From: Acorus gramineus
Taxonomy: Eukaryota > Streptophyta > Magnoliopsida > Acorales > Acoraceae
Length of the DNA stretch: 64,000 nucleotides
Assembly: GCA_030737835.1 (NCBI GenBank)
Contig: CM060850.1
Location: 16,032,734 to 16,096,733, forward strand
Direction of reading: 5' to 3'
The notes under the pieces were generated by a model, which did no database searches, was not told the DNA's origin, and worked only from the letters and a program-made list of their open reading frames with translations. Position 1 is the stretch's first letter. The number at the start of each line of letters is the position of its first letter. The position numbers were made by a program, and so were the translations under genes. Below, piece by piece: positions 23,652 to 35,522 of the stretch.

Positions 23652-24620
23652 GGGTCCATTTGTTTCGACGTAAAAGTCCCTGAAAACTCTAGTTTTCAGG
23701 AAAAGTAGTTACATAGGGATGTTTGATAGCTTAAAAAAAAAAACGATTATGAAAAATTATTTCTTTAACCGCTTTCAAATCCAGATTTTGGCATCCACCT
23801 TGAGGGGTTGTACGTCGTTTTCCAGGGATTCAGAACTCCATATATCAGAACTTCTCAAAAGTATCATTAACCTTCCTTTTATTTTTAAATTGTAAATAAT
23901 AATTTTAAATTTTAGAAAATATCATCTAATTAAATGAAATGTATTTTTACATCTTTTAAATAAAAAAAAATTGTTTCTAAAATATTTAAAATTTTTAGAT
24001 TTAATTAAATCTTAATAGTTTTTTATTTATGATAAATATTCAATACAAATAGTTTTTGTAACTAAAAATCAAATTTCAAAGAATTTTAAAATATGTTCGA
24101 TGTAAATTTAATTGATCAAATTTATCTCAGAATATCCTAAAATAACTATAGGATATCTAAATATCTCATATATTTTCTAGTTTGATCTCACTTTGAAATT
24201 TAAATTCAAATTTTAAATTTAAATTTAAAATTTGGATTTACATGGTATTTGAACTTTTTTGTGCTAAACATTTTCCATAAGTAAGGTAAACGTAGCAGAT
24301 ATCTTTATTCTGCACAAAATATAATGCAATACTAATTTTTTAAGAATATTTTTCAATGATTTTGATCTGTTTATAGTTATTATATTTTTTATTCATAATT
24401 TGATATTAATGCTTATAGATGAAAAATAAGATTTCACATATATATAGAACAAAACACTAGAAGACTAATATTTTACGTGAAAACAAACAGCATAAATCAT
24501 TTTCTATAAAATAATTTCAATACAACCAAATGCTAAAAAAAAATATCATTTTCCGGGAAAACCTTTTCCTTGTAAAAAGAAATCCTTAAAAAATCAAACT
24601 ACATGAAACCAAACGGACCC
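23652..24620. mobile_element. PIF/Harbinger-type non-autonomous element with TAA target duplication
   Basis: The left end GGGTCCATTTGTTTCGACGT is mirrored on the right by GGGTCCGTTTGGTTTCATGT (reversed). TAA flanks both ends (23649-23651 and 24621-24623), as expected for this superfamily. The 969-bp interior is AT-rich with no transposase. Confidence 0.7.
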
Positions 24621-24794
24621 TAAGCGAAAAATCAAAATAGATTTGAAATAACGGTAACAATCCAATCAACCCAACACGAACCCACGATTTTATGTTAACA
24701 AATCGACGAACCCAACTTAATAACCAAATGAATGTTTGTATAAACGACCAGATGAATGAATTCAGTGCCCTTTTTGTAAGGAGTCTATTTAACT

Positions 24795-25075
24795 CAATTT
24801 TTTTTTCTTAGTCCAAAACACAGTCTTATATATCACGTCAGAAATTCAGTGAAACACACATCTCGTTAGATGTTGTATATACCTCATTAAATATTTTTTT
24901 ATACTTATTAAAAATGGAGTCATTCAATTCGAAATAGAAAAATATACACTTTTTTATCAAAACATATACTTCATTAGATGTGTTTACTATTTAAAAAAAA
25001 ATATGAAAACACGTGATGTCTGATTTTTTGTTGGTGAATATGATTGAGTCTAACATTTTCCTTTTTTAAGTTGTT
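24795..25075. repeat. Dispersed repeat family 'CATATACCTCATTAGATG', copy 3
   Basis: It matches 13305-13620 in order and orientation, for instance AAAATGGAGTCATTCAATTCGAAAT and TTCATTAGATGTGTTTACTATT. Confidence 0.7.
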
Positions 25076-25144
25076 TTCGAAAACGAATGTGGAATATTTT
25101 TAGAGTGTTTTTTTTTTTACAAAAATCATATTTAATTTAAATAA

Positions 25145-25660
25145 TCGGCTCAACGCGGGGATCAAGAAACGGCTCAACGCGGCCAAAGACAACTAGGTGG
25201 ATGAGCTTCCCTCGGTGTTACGCGAAGGGCCACAGAGGAGACTCCCTTTTCCTTGGCTTTTGGCTTCGAGACTATAATCCCCATAGAGCTCGGGTCCCTA
25301 CATTTCGGACTGAGAACTTTGAGCCACAGATCAACGAAGAAAATCTCACGTCTGATCTCGACCTGAGGGACGAGCGGAGGGAAACAGCTTCCATCAGAAT
25401 GGTGAACTACCGGAACCAGATCGCACGAAGCTACAACAAGAGGGTGTCGCGACGAAGCTTCCGAGTAGGGGACTTGGTCCTTCAAGAGGTATTCCTCGAA
25501 TCCCGAAAAAGATCCGATGGTAAGCTCGGGCCCAGTTGAGAAGGCTTGTACAAGGTCATCGGACTGGGCCCCAAAGGAGCTTATTATCTGGAACGAATGA
25601 ATGGAGAGGCACTCATGAGACCTCGCAATGTAATGCATTTGAAAAAGTACCACTTCTGAA
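25145..25660 (+). pseudogene. Retroelement pol C-terminus (integrase end), truncated
   Basis: The plus strand reads KKRLNAAKDN followed by a stop, VDELPSVL, then in another frame the block LDLRDERRETASIRMVNYRNQ, NKRVSRRSFRVGDLVLQEVF, and KLGPS, a stop, GLYKVIGLGPKGAYYLERMNG, ending MHLKKYHF near 25657. This is the conserved end of Ty3/gypsy Tat polyproteins, where the chromatin-binding or DNA-binding tail of integrase lies. At least two stops and one frameshift make it non-functional. The short word CGGCTCAACGCGG is duplicated at its left border. Confidence 0.8.
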
Positions 25661-26400
25661 ATAAAAAAGTTTTTATTTATTCGTGAGAAATATTTCATGT
25701 GAATAAGAGCCCGTTCGAGGTCGTGCGTGAACTTGGTTTCAAATATAGCACTCCAAGGAGGTTGCGAGTATAGCACTCCACGGAGGTCACGCGTTGATCC
25801 AGTTCAGGTCGATTGGATAAGCACTCTTTATAAGAGGTCGCGTGGGGGACACCCCATCCATCGATAAGCACTCGAGTAAAAGGTTTGCAAAAGTGAGACA
25901 CATAGATTACACTCAAACGATGAGATCGTTCGGAAGTACAAGCTTTCCCTTATGCTCACACGGTTGCTTAGAGCCCAGGCTCTACGACCAACCCTTGGAG
26001 GTCGCTAGGAAAGGACGAGCAGGATTAGTCCCAGGACTTAATTCTTAAAGGGTACCTCCCTCTCGTCCAAAGCACTCCATCTACAAAATCCGCAAGCAGG
26101 AGCTGAAGAAACGCACAAGACTAACTCACACGACGAGGACGAAAAGAGGGATAACCTTCCCCTGCCATTCTAGGGGCTCCGGCCTTACGGAGGTTGCGAT
26201 GACGGGATAAGTCAGAGTTAGTCTAGTGAGTGGACGCAAAACTCTATTATCACGACAATAAACACTTCAAAAATTCAGATCATATGAAAGCAAGCAGACA
26301 TGTAAAAGACAAGTTTATGAAAACATTGTTTATTTTACAAAATGTCTAGGTCTGAGACCCGTCACTAGGGCTAGAATCACGAACAGAAGGGGGATCAGCG
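25661..26400. other. Retroelement 3' region between pol and the antisense ORFs
   Basis: The DNA is GC-moderate and non-coding on both strands. It contains repeated words such as TATAGCACTCCA(C/A)GGAGGT near 25745-25785. Confidence 0.6.
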
Positions 26401-26701
26401 GCGATACGAGGAGAGACGTTGTTGGATCTATCTTCATCACCTTGACGATATCCACAATTGTAGTTCTTCTCAGCACAAGTCGTCAAGAAATCCAAAAGTT
26501 CCTTCATCTGGTCCCACATAGTCGCGAAGGCTTCTGCTCGACCCTTCGACAGACCGTCCTCGTAAGCGACTGCACAGTCGGCTCAAAGTTCGTGGAGCTT
26601 GACTTGCTGCTCTTGCGACTCACGCATCATGGCCTCGACTCGCTTTTCCGCATTGTGCGCCCGCAAGGAAAAGGAAGCTTGATCGAATGACTAAGAGACC
26701 T

Positions 26702-28613
26702 TCAGCTCAAGGGCTCTCTCATGCGATCTTCAGTAGCAACAGCCCGAACCTGAGCAGCAGACAAGTCCCAACGAGCGGAGGATTCGGCGAGTTCCGCAGC
26801 AAGACGCGCTTGCTTCGCGATCACAGTCAGTTCCTCAGCCGACTTAAGCTGTGCTTCTCTACGGTGAGCGAGCTCCTGGGCCGACTTCAGGAGGTCTTCA
26901 AACCTCATCGCATCCAGGCTTCGCTCGTTGAGTACCTGCCAGATGACAGAATTCTGAAAAGCAAATGGTTAAAGGCTTGAAGAAGAAACTTTGAAGATAG
27001 GAGTCGAACACGTACGTTGTAAAAACTCCAGCCAAGCCAGGTGAAAAGCGCTTCCGTCGTAGCCCGACGAGCACAATTCAAGTCGCCCTCAAAGAGACAG
27101 CCCCTGAGCTATGCACTGGCTAACTCTTGCTAGCGCGATCTGCAAAGGGTCCTCCTGAATGGGTGCCAGCTGCAGCTGTGGAAGCAGAGGCCGAGGGGGT
27201 GTCTGAGGGAGCAGAGCGTGGAGCCTCAGCCTCCATGGCAGCGCTAGGTGAAACCGCGAACGTCGTGACAGGAGGAGCGTCCACCACGGCCAAAGCGACT
27301 GGGGGCATCCCAGCAGGAGCCGGGACGATTGGTGGCACTCCGAAGGAGTAGTCATGTTGAAAGTACCCTCCGGCATCTCGGCTGGGGGCACCTCCGACGA
27401 AGCAGCGACCGCAGGCACTAAGCCTGCCGCGGTAACTGGGACAACCCCATGCAAAGGAGCTGATGAAGCCGTGGCCACTACCTCCTCGACAAAGGAGGGA
27501 TCGACTTCCAGAGAAGAGGGAACCTCTACCGTCTCTGGTACCTGAATGACTAGAGAGCTTGGTGGGCATCCCTCTTCGGTGGAGGGCAAAGAAAGCTCGA
27601 CGGTAGCCACACCGGCAGCACTCGAAGGTAGTTCGCTCCCTGCGGGGGATACAGGGGAAACATCCGGTAGGGCTTTGACTCTGCTTTCAAAGTCTGCCCC
27701 CTCAACCAATGAAGTCGAGCGAGCAGCTTTGGTCCGCCGTTTCGAATGGAGTGGCAGTCTAGGCCTCTTCTTCAAAGCCAACTTGCCTCTAGAGGCAGTG
27801 GACCATTCGCCCACTTCTTCGGAAGCGGCAGCCTCAACAAGGGCAGGAGATGCGTCGAAACCCGAAAATGAGCCGGCTACCATCAAAGAAGATCCGGCAG
27901 CCTTGGATGTGGGGAGGCTAAGGATTTTGCGAAAATCCTTTTCCTCCAGGTTTTGCGCCCTGGCAATCTGATCAAGCTTCACCACCGATGGGTCTGGGGG
28001 CGCGCGCTCCGAATCATCTGCAAGAAGCATAAGAAGGCCTACTGGCTAAAGAGAGAAGGCAAGGGCAGATAAGGTGTATAAGATCCAATAATTTGTGCTC
28101 GCCCAATTTCGCCTGGCGAAGGTGACATGGCACCCACGACGCGTCACCCGAAGCAGTGGCAGGAAGCGCCCACGGGCCGGTTAGTTGCACAAGGTATTCA
28201 TCCCTCCATCCGCCGTCGGATGAGGGAAGCTTTTTCACGAGAGGGACCGCGCCAGGTCTTGCCCGAAGATAGTAGCTGTGCTCTGACTTCCTCAAATCAT
28301 ACAGTTGGTGGGTGTCGTCCACCCCGAGCTGAAGCTGCAGCTTGTGGTTAACCGTGACGACGCACATCAACACCCGAAACAGATTAGGGGAGCATTGCAC
28401 CGGGTGAAGATTGAATTGGCGAATGAAGTCCCTCACCAGCTCAAGGAAAAGAAAAGAAAGGGAGCTCCTCAGCATCTGAGAAGGATACATGAAGAGCTTC
28501 TCAGAGCTGCTGCCTTTAAGATTATATATGGATCTGAAGGGAGTAGGTGTGATGGCGATGAAATCAGGAATCGACAGGGAGGACCTTAGTTTCTCGACAA
28601 CGTTTATCGACAT
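26702..28613 (-). CDS. Antisense ORF B of the Tat-type element (putative 'gypsy-type transposon' domain protein), likely spliced and damaged
   Basis: Transcribed against the element, the N-terminal 200 codons (28613-28014) contain LRSSLSFLFLELVRDFIRQF, LHPVQCSPNLFRVLMCVV, a YYLRARPG stretch and LPSSDGGWRDEYL. That is the pattern of the Pfam 'putative gypsy type transposon' domain (PF04195). The middle (28030-27089) is rich in Pro, Ser, Ala and Val. A C-terminal coiled-coil segment (NERSLDAMRFEDLL, AQELAHRREAQLKSAEEL) lies at 26953-26702. A short intron is suggested at 26954-27015 by GTACGTG and CTTTTCAG on the minus strand, and an AG acceptor-like site (CTTGCAG) near 28020 would join the first two parts. 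Function is unknown; such proteins are associated with Tat elements and are not gag or pol. Confidence 0.6.
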
Positions 28614-28619
28614 GGTGGC

Positions 28620-29390
28620 GTGAGGAGAAATTCGAGAAGAGGTAAAGTTTGAAAACGAGCAGGGGATTCGATTTTTGAATTCTCTCTCCTCTTCTCGTCA
28701 AATGATGAAAACTTATAGAACGGTCCTCCCTCGAAGAATCTCCGCAATCATGACAGAAGCGCAAAAATTGAAATCATGGAAGATTTGCCGTTGAAATCTT
28801 CTACAAATATCGAGGGACAGCTAACGGAAGAAACAAGGTGCCAGTTTCGATAAACGTGCAGCCTACGTGGTGAATTTATTATCACGAATTTACCATGTGG
28901 CATGAAGAAGAGACGGAACGACAATAAAGCCCCTACAAACACGTGAGCACGACCAGAGAAATCCTGTTCGTGAACCTGGTTCGTAGATCCTGTTCGAGGG
29001 TGATCGCAGGTATGACAAGTTTTTGGGACTGCACGACCCACCAATAGAATTGTATAGCGAGCAAATAAAAGACAATCAAGGTTGAGCAAAGAAAGTAATT
29101 TTTTATTCATTAATTGGATAAAGGTTACAAAAAAAAGAGTTTCAACCCTCTGCTCGGTCTTCTACTCATCTCTTCCCACGAAGTCTTCTCTCCCTCACAG
29201 CTTGGTGCAGTCCGGGATGCTCTTCGTTGCTCATCTCTCGAAAACCACGAGAATGGTCAGCATAGCCCAAGCGGTATTTGCTGATGAAGTCCAAAAGGCG
29301 ATCTTCCTCATCACCCTCACAGGCTTCGCGGAGCGACCGCAACTAATGAGTTATGGAGAGCGAGGCGGCATGAACAGAGGCTTACAAATT
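28620..29390. other. Spacer between the two antisense ORFs
   Basis: No domain is recognised. Open frames of 115-120 codons on either strand here lack coding character. This stretch would contain the promoter of antisense ORF B and the 3' end of antisense ORF A. Confidence 0.5.
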
Positions 29391-29393
29391 CCT

Positions 29394-30508
29394 TTAAGAA
29401 CCGCCAGAGGGGAGGAGGACACTCTGTAGATGGTCTCCTGGAGTAGGAGCAACATCAGCCCCAGTGCCCGATGTCACTGGGGGCACCGCTGGCAGGGCGT
29501 CAGCATCCATGTCACAGGTGGGAGGAAAAGGTTCCTCAAGAGGAACAGACGATGAAGAAAAAGAAGAGGAAGATGATCGAACGGCAGGTGGAAATGGTGG
29601 AACAGAATGCGAAGGTGACAAGGTTAAGTCCACCGACAGGGAAATAGAATTTGATCCAGAACCCAGTTGGAGAGCCTCAAGGAGCGCCGCCTCACCCCGT
29701 TGTGCAGAGCGGTGGTAGGAGGAACAAGACAAGAGCCACCCACTGACTCAACCACACCGGCAAGAAAAGTTGCAACAGGTGGAGCGCGTCGCGGTTCCTC
29801 CAATTCAGGGAGCTCCCACCACGATCGGTTCGGATAGTCCATCACCCGAGAGATGTCGCTCATCTTCACCTTTTCGACCTCCGGCCTGGGGGCATCCACC
29901 ATCGGCCTTCGGGGGCGACACAAATGGCGATGGAACGAATCCCAACCGTCTGGCATCCAGGAACCCTGGACCCCAATTTGGCGACTCTCCCAGTCATGGA
30001 TGTCGCCCCGTGCCATGTCGAGGACCAACTCTGGCGCTCTGGCCCGACGAGAGACGTAGAAGGGCGGGGATCGCCCGGAGGATAAGGCCTTGATCTGATA
30101 GATCCAACGGACCTCGATCAGGCCCAGCTCAACTCCTGTCTTCTTCCCCAACGTGACCACGCACATCAAGATGCAGTATACGTTGGGAATGACCAGGATG
30201 GGATGGAGGCCAAAGAAATAAAAAAACTCTGCCACCAGGCGTGGTAGAGGGAGAGAAAGACCCCCATATGTGAAATAGCTGGGATGGAGGAGAATGGAAT
30301 CAAAGTAAAGGGTGGGGACCTCATCTTCGGCCAACTCGTCAACCACGAAGGCAAACGAGAGGCCCAACTCTCTGTGGAGGGCTGCGGTAGTGGCAATTTC
30401 CTCCATGATAATGAAGGAAGGCGTGAGATGGGATGAGGGGCTCATCCCTTTCACCCCGCCCCCTTTTTTTATATCCATTGAAGTGGCGCCTCGAGAAGAC
30501 AGCTGCAC
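29394..30508 (-). CDS. Antisense ORF A of the Tat-type element, second divergent copy of the same domain
   Basis: The main frame (30508-29624, 294 codons) contains LHPSYFTYGGLSLPLPRL, VAEFFYFFGLHPILVIPNVY and CILMCVVTLGKKTGVELGL. This parallels the domain of antisense ORF B, where VRDFIRQFNLHPVQCSPN is followed by LMCVVTVNHKLQLQLG. A Pro/Ser-rich stretch continues in another frame to about 29394 (LSPSHSVPPFPPAVRSSSSS), so either an intron or a frameshift separates them. The two ORFs are clearly related but diverged, and tandem within one element. Role and expression are unknown. Confidence 0.6.
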
Positions 30509-30759
30509 TTATTTCGCTGCGAGTATCAAGGAGTAATCATCAATGCCAATAAAAAGGGGATTTACAGAATCTGAAGGGATGTTGACGTTTGGATTTCTCA
30601 TACGCCATTTAGAGGCCACGCTCCATTAAGGCTGACAAAGCAAAATCCACCGTCAAATCTTGGGCAATCAAAGAATCCTGAGAAGGCAGACGACCGAATC
30701 TTTGACCCTCAAAGAGGAATGGGGGCGAGGTGATTTATCATGATCTTCTGCTCTCTCGA

Positions 30760-30788
30760 CAAGCCAAAAGAGCAGAAGAGGAGGCATA
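30760..30788 (+). promoter_or_regulatory. Polypurine tract before the LTR
   Basis: The purine-rich AAAAGAGCAGAAGAGGAGG ends a few bases before the LTR start TGTGGAGG. It is the expected primer site for plus-strand DNA synthesis in a plus-oriented element. Confidence 0.6.
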
Positions 30789-31817
30789 TGTGGAGGTAAA
30801 AATCATCACCGCGACACGTGTCATCTCAAGAGGTAATGTGTCACACCAAGACGAACGTGGGCTTACCGTGGGACTCGCGCATCCGAGTTCCAATCCTTAT
30901 ACTTGGTCATGATGACTCTCCCAGATGTGCTGACACGACTAAATCCAGTGCCTAGTTGAGCGGTTGGGCACTCAAAGGCGAGTAGTATAAAACACGATTA
31001 GACATGAGGTCCGGTCGGTCGACCTTACTCCTCGAAGGCGAGTAGTCTAAGGCACGACAAGACATGAGGTCTGGTCGATCAACCTTACTCCTCGAAGGCG
31101 AGTATTCTAAGGCACGACCAGACATGAGGTCTGGTCGGTCGACCTTACTCCTCGAAAACGAGTAGTATAAGGCACGACCAGACACGAGGTGTGGTCGATC
31201 GACCTTACTCCTCGAAAGCGAGCAGTCTAAGGCACGACCAGACACAAGGTCTGGTTGGTCGACCTTACTCCTCGAAAGCAAGCAGTCTAAGGCACGACCA
31301 GACACAAGGTCTGGTCGGTCGACCTTATTCCTCACAGACATGCTATGAAACGTACGGGCGAGCACGTCAAGAGACCCTGAGCAAGAAGAAGAAACAGTCA
31401 GAAGACAACTAATGTCTGTAACTGTTGAGGTAGCATTTAAGGCCCATTATCAACAGAATGTGGGTAGTCAAGGACCGACGTAGAATATAAATACCGGGGG
31501 TGTTTCCCTGGAAAAAGGCCTACTAAGCACTTAGTGACAAGACGGTTACAAGTGCATTGAAGGAACTACGTGTGACTTCATCCCCGGGATACGTAGGCAG
31601 CCTATAAAGAGATCGCGCACTCAACACTCTAGAGACACAGTCGAGAAAGGTTAAGAGAGTTACCCATTGAGTCAAGCCCAATCATTGAGCTTTGTTTGTG
31701 TTATTTCCTATTCAGTCATGGAGAGAATCGAAGCATAGCTGCGAGAATTTGTATTGCTTGAGTTCTTTTTCCCAGTAAACTTACAAATCTAATTGAAGGG
31801 GGAAAATATCCTTCTCA
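30789..31817 (+). repeat. 3' LTR of the Tat-type element (1,029 bp)
   Basis: It starts TGTGGAGG and ends CTTCTCA. Its borders are defined by alignment with the solo LTR at 53156-54178, which lies in the opposite orientation and is flanked by a target duplication. The first half carries about six 60-bp tandem repeats (about 30985-31335). Confidence 0.85.
30985..31335. repeat. 60-bp tandem repeats in the LTR, each with an inverted repeat
   Basis: About six units contain GGTCGACCTTACTCCTCGAA, then GCGAGTAGT, then GACCAGACATGAGGTCTGGTC. In the latter, GACCAGAC and GTCTGGTC pair around a 5-nt loop. Since 60 is divisible by three, an antisense frame stays open through all units and encodes a 20-residue repeat (KVDRPDLMSGRALDYSPSRS). 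Confidence 0.85.
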
Positions 31818-33770
31818 GCCTTCAATTGTGATTAAAACAAACCAAGATCCACACCCAAGTACTTGTGCATCCATTCCTGTACTACAGAATAAAAGCATTG
31901 AACTCTATCTATAATGTTGAAAAGAATGTACATAGGCATTTGAAAAATGTGAAGTTGTAATCTAAATAAAGAATATAATTAACAATTGAAAATATGGCAA
32001 ACAAATCAAAACACTAAAAAATGAATAAATTGTCCTCATAAATAATCTAGCATACTACCTGGACTAGTTTTACATTCTGCTAGGTAGCAAATAACATATT
32101 TCAGCCTAACCATCAGTTAGGAGATGTCCCCCCTATTTTCTCTACACCCCCTTTCTCTTAATGTCATTGGGCATGCTTAAAAAAGCACTGAAACACCACC
32201 TTTTGATATTTAAGTGGAACAAGAGTTATGAAAAAGCCTGTGCTTTACTCCAAAAAAAAAAAAAACTCCAGTACTTGTCAAACAGGCATTTAGACAGCTA
32301 TTCTATAAAATATAGTAAACTATATATCAAAATCTTCTCCCAACAGATAAACATCTATCCTTCAAATAAATTTGACTACATTCATGGTTTAAGAGCTTTT
32401 CCTACAAGGCGCATCTACATATATAGGCTGAATATAAAACCAAGCATCTGGAAAAACAAAAAACAATAAATGTGTGATAACATGAAGGGGGGGGGGGGGG
32501 GGCGCAGGGCAGCATCATATTAAAACCAAGCAAATCAAGTCAATTTTAAAACTGCACCAAAAGCTGTGTACATAATAACACTTCACAAATATTCAGAGCA
32601 TGAATAGATCACACATGATACTTATGTTGGAAGTCTAAGGCTTCATGTTTGAAGTCACAAACAAAGCACATGATTTGGATCTTTACATCTTGATAGGTAT
32701 GGAAGAAAACAAGAATCCATGATATGGAGAAATACCTTTGGAGTTCAGATTTTTTTAAGTGGTCTTGAAACACCTCTGATCTTGCTTCAATGGTTGAACT
32801 TCCCTTGTTTTTCATTCAAGTGAACCTGGAGAAGAAACATCAACAGAAGAACCCCTAGGCACCCTTGCTTCTCCTCCTCTTCTTTGATGAGTTGAGTGTG
32901 TGTGTATTTCTTTTTCTATACACACTTAGGAAGGATGCAAGGGTGGACCTTTTGATGGGTTCACCATATCAAGGGCTCATAATATGTCTTCTCATCAAAG
33001 ACATTGAATTGACCAAAATGCCCTTGCAAACTAAATACACAAATTAAAACTTATATCCTCCCATCAACCATACTCATATACAAATGGGGCAACCTTAATT
33101 CATTGCTTAAATCCCAACTTGTTAAACTATGCAAGAGTTAAATGTGATTCTCTTAAAACAAAATTCATTTGAAAAAGCTAAACATTGATTTATTAAGCCA
33201 CAAATACTAACAACTTAGAAGGCAAATGAAATAAGAAACATTAGGGGACATCATGTCAAAACCAAGTAAATCAAGTCAATTTTAAAACTGCGTGCAAAAG
33301 ATGAGTACATAATAACACTTCACAAATATTCAGTGCATGAATAGATCACAATATATGTACACATGATACTTAGAAGACAAATGAAATAGGAAACATTAGG
33401 GGACATCATGTTAAAACCAAGTAAATCAAGTCAAGTTTAAAACCGCATGCAAAAGATGAGTACATAATAACACTTCACAAATATTCAGAGCATGAATAGA
33501 TCACAATATATGTACACATGATACTGAGAAAAACGAAATAGGAAACATTACTTATTTACCGCTCTCCAGGAACTGTATTCCTCTTGTGCATTCTGATCAT
33601 GTCAGTGCTAGAACAAGCTTAGTGAAATGCAAGCTTAAAAAAATAAACCACCTATCCCTTTTAAAAGAAAAGCATTCATATTGATAAAGTTAAATGACAC
33701 CCCTCAAACAAGAAAATCAACAAAGTGGAATTGAAATGAAAAGTGCTACAAGGTCCAAATTTACACACTT
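31818..33770. other. AT-rich intergenic DNA with a 155-bp tandem repeat and poly-G tract
   Basis: No gene is recognised. A unit of about 155 bp containing ATAATAACACTTCACAAATA and GCATGAATAGATCACA occurs tandemly at about 33229-33382 and 33383-33535, and once more, shorter, at about 32509-32627. A poly-G tract lies at 32487-32502. Confidence 0.6.
33229..33535. repeat. Tandem repeat, two copies of about 155 bp (a third, separate copy at 32509-32627)
   Basis: Both units share ATTAGGGGACATCATGT, AACCAAGTAAATCAAGTCAA, TACATAATAACACTTCACAA and CACAATATATGTACACATGA. Confidence 0.8.
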
Positions 33771-33779
33771 CCATATCCA

Positions 33780-34977
33780 TTAACACCCAAAAACTTTACA
33801 TCCACCAGGCACAACTGTGGTAAAATAGTCTCCTTTGCGGTGCCATTCAACTTTGGAAATACTCTGCCAGATTCACAAAAAAACAAAGATGCAGAAAAAA
33901 ATGTACAAGTTAGCAGAGGAGATTCTAAGAAATTATATAATAAAACAGAAGGCATACATGGGAGATTGTAAAGACCACAACAGATACTGTAACTCGCATT
34001 AACATGCTTTAATCTAATGCCCTCATGCTTGTCATGTTGAGACCATCTCATAATTGATGTGTTAAGGCCTACACATACAAGGCATGCGGTTAGCACATAT
34101 CTATAAACTCTAAATCAAAATATGAGGGATAAATATAATGATTGACCACAGTCATCCACTGGGGGAGATTCCTCAACATTCAAGAGCTCTCTCATCCTGG
34201 ACTGCTCCTCGGCCTTTCTAATTCCGGTTTTCAAAAACAATAAATACTGCCCTCTTCAGACAGATCAATATAAATTTAGAGGAAATCATGAATGGTTCAT
34301 ATAATAAAGAATATGTGCTGAGGAACACCACAGTTTGACTTTACACACAAACAGCCAAGATAGGTAGGTAAGGCTCCGGATTCCATGAGACATGCTTAAC
34401 AGCTTCATCAACTTCCCGGACTCGAAGGCATCGGCCAGTTTCAACCTCCCAAATTTGCACCGTTCCATCCTTTGATCCTTCAGACGAGAAGTCATAATTC
34501 ATGGTTTTCACATCATACATCGACCAGTGGAAAATCAGATTTGATAATAAAAATCACAAAAAAACAAACCAGAAGCAATCCATTGTCCTGTCATTGAAAC
34601 AGAGATTGACACCACTGAACCCGTGTGGCCTTTATAATCAAGATAACAAATTATGGGATACGGCTTTAGATCTTTCCAACTGGGTGGCTTAGGCTTCAAA
34701 GATTCAGGATCTATATTAATATTGAAAACAAAAACAAAAACATAAACATAAACAAGATTTTCAATATATATGTTGAACATCTATCTTAAGGAAATCCAAA
34801 GATCATATTCTCTAATAGGCCAACAAAAGAAAAGACCATCGACTTCTTCTGGATAAATGGTTCCAACTTACCCATTTCTTTCTAGTTCAAGGACACAAAT
34901 AAAGGTCTAAGCAACTTTCAAATCCTTCCTTGAGAGCGTTTTCTTATGCAGGAACACTTCTGAGGGACTCAAATCTG
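33780..34977 (-). pseudogene. BOP1: BOP1/ERB1-like ribosome biogenesis WD40 protein, internal fragment
   Basis: Minus-strand exons occur in the right order for BOP1/ERB1, a nucleolar WD40 protein of the PeBoW complex that matures the large ribosomal subunit. Exon 1 (about 34975-34871) reads FESLRSVPA, a stop, ENALKEGFESCLDLYLCP, a stop, TRKKW, then GTAAGT. Exon 2 (about 34722-34571) reads INIDPESLKPKPPSWKDLKP through YKGHTGSVVSIS to GQWIASG. Exon 3 (about 34477-34334) reads SKDGTVQIWEVETGRCLRV and AVKHVSWNPEPYLPILA. Exon 4 (about 34085-34000) reads MRWSQHDKHEGIRLKH. Exon 5 (about 33870-33800) reads KVEWHRKGDYFTTVVPGG. The two nonsense codons and a degraded acceptor before exon 2 make it a pseudogene. 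Introns are kept, so it came from genomic DNA and not from mRNA. The N-terminal BOP1 domain and the later WD repeats were not found nearby. Confidence 0.85.
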
Positions 34978-35522
34978 TCAAAAATACACAAATAAACAAA
35001 AAAAGATTATCTTTTTACTCCAGGGACAAATCAACAAATGAATAGAAACAAGACTGTTTGGGATAAATTTAAGGCGGTAGGCAATCACCCTTAAAATGGA
35101 GAGCATGACACATTTCAAGTCTCCTTCAACCCGGAAACAAAAACCTCTGTGTTCTGACAAAACAGAACAAAGAAGTAGCGTATTAAATGAGCAATCAGAA
35201 TCCCTCAATGTTCAAAAACGACGATAATGAATAATTTTTAGGATAATCAGAATTCCTCATTAGCTTTTTTCCATAATTCCAAATCTCTCCTTCCAAATTC
35301 ACCAAAATCAAATCAATTACCACCTTTCAATATCCCCCAAACAAAATATATCAAATGAGAACCAAATAACAGATTCTAAAACACACAAATTAATTAGATT
35401 CAACAAACCCTGCATATCAACAAAAAAAACTGCTTCAACAAATCCATCTAATGTTCACACCATTCCATCCAGTCAGTACACAATCCCATGTCCCTGTACA
35501 ATATCACATACCTTAGAATGCA

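Larger units (their letters stand above)
25140..31817 (+). mobile_element. 5'-truncated Tat-type Ty3/gypsy retrotransposon with 3' LTR
   Basis: The visible part starts inside the end of pol (25140-25657), continues through a long non-pol region that carries two antisense ORF regions (26702-28613 and 29394-30508, both minus), and ends with a purine-rich tract and the LTR at 30789-31817. A long 3' region with antisense ORFs is characteristic of the Tat/Ogre group. No gag, protease or reverse transcriptase of this copy lies in the window, so the 5' portion is lost. A solo LTR of the same family sits at 53156-54178. Confidence 0.8.

Noticed and set aside
28748..29110. 120-codon minus-strand frame between the antisense ORFs
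   Set aside because: It shows no domain and no consistent codon bias; it could not be linked to the neighbouring ORFs.
32161..32469. 102-codon plus-strand frame
   Set aside because: AT-rich DNA with Lys/Tyr/Ile-rich translation and no domain; probably chance.
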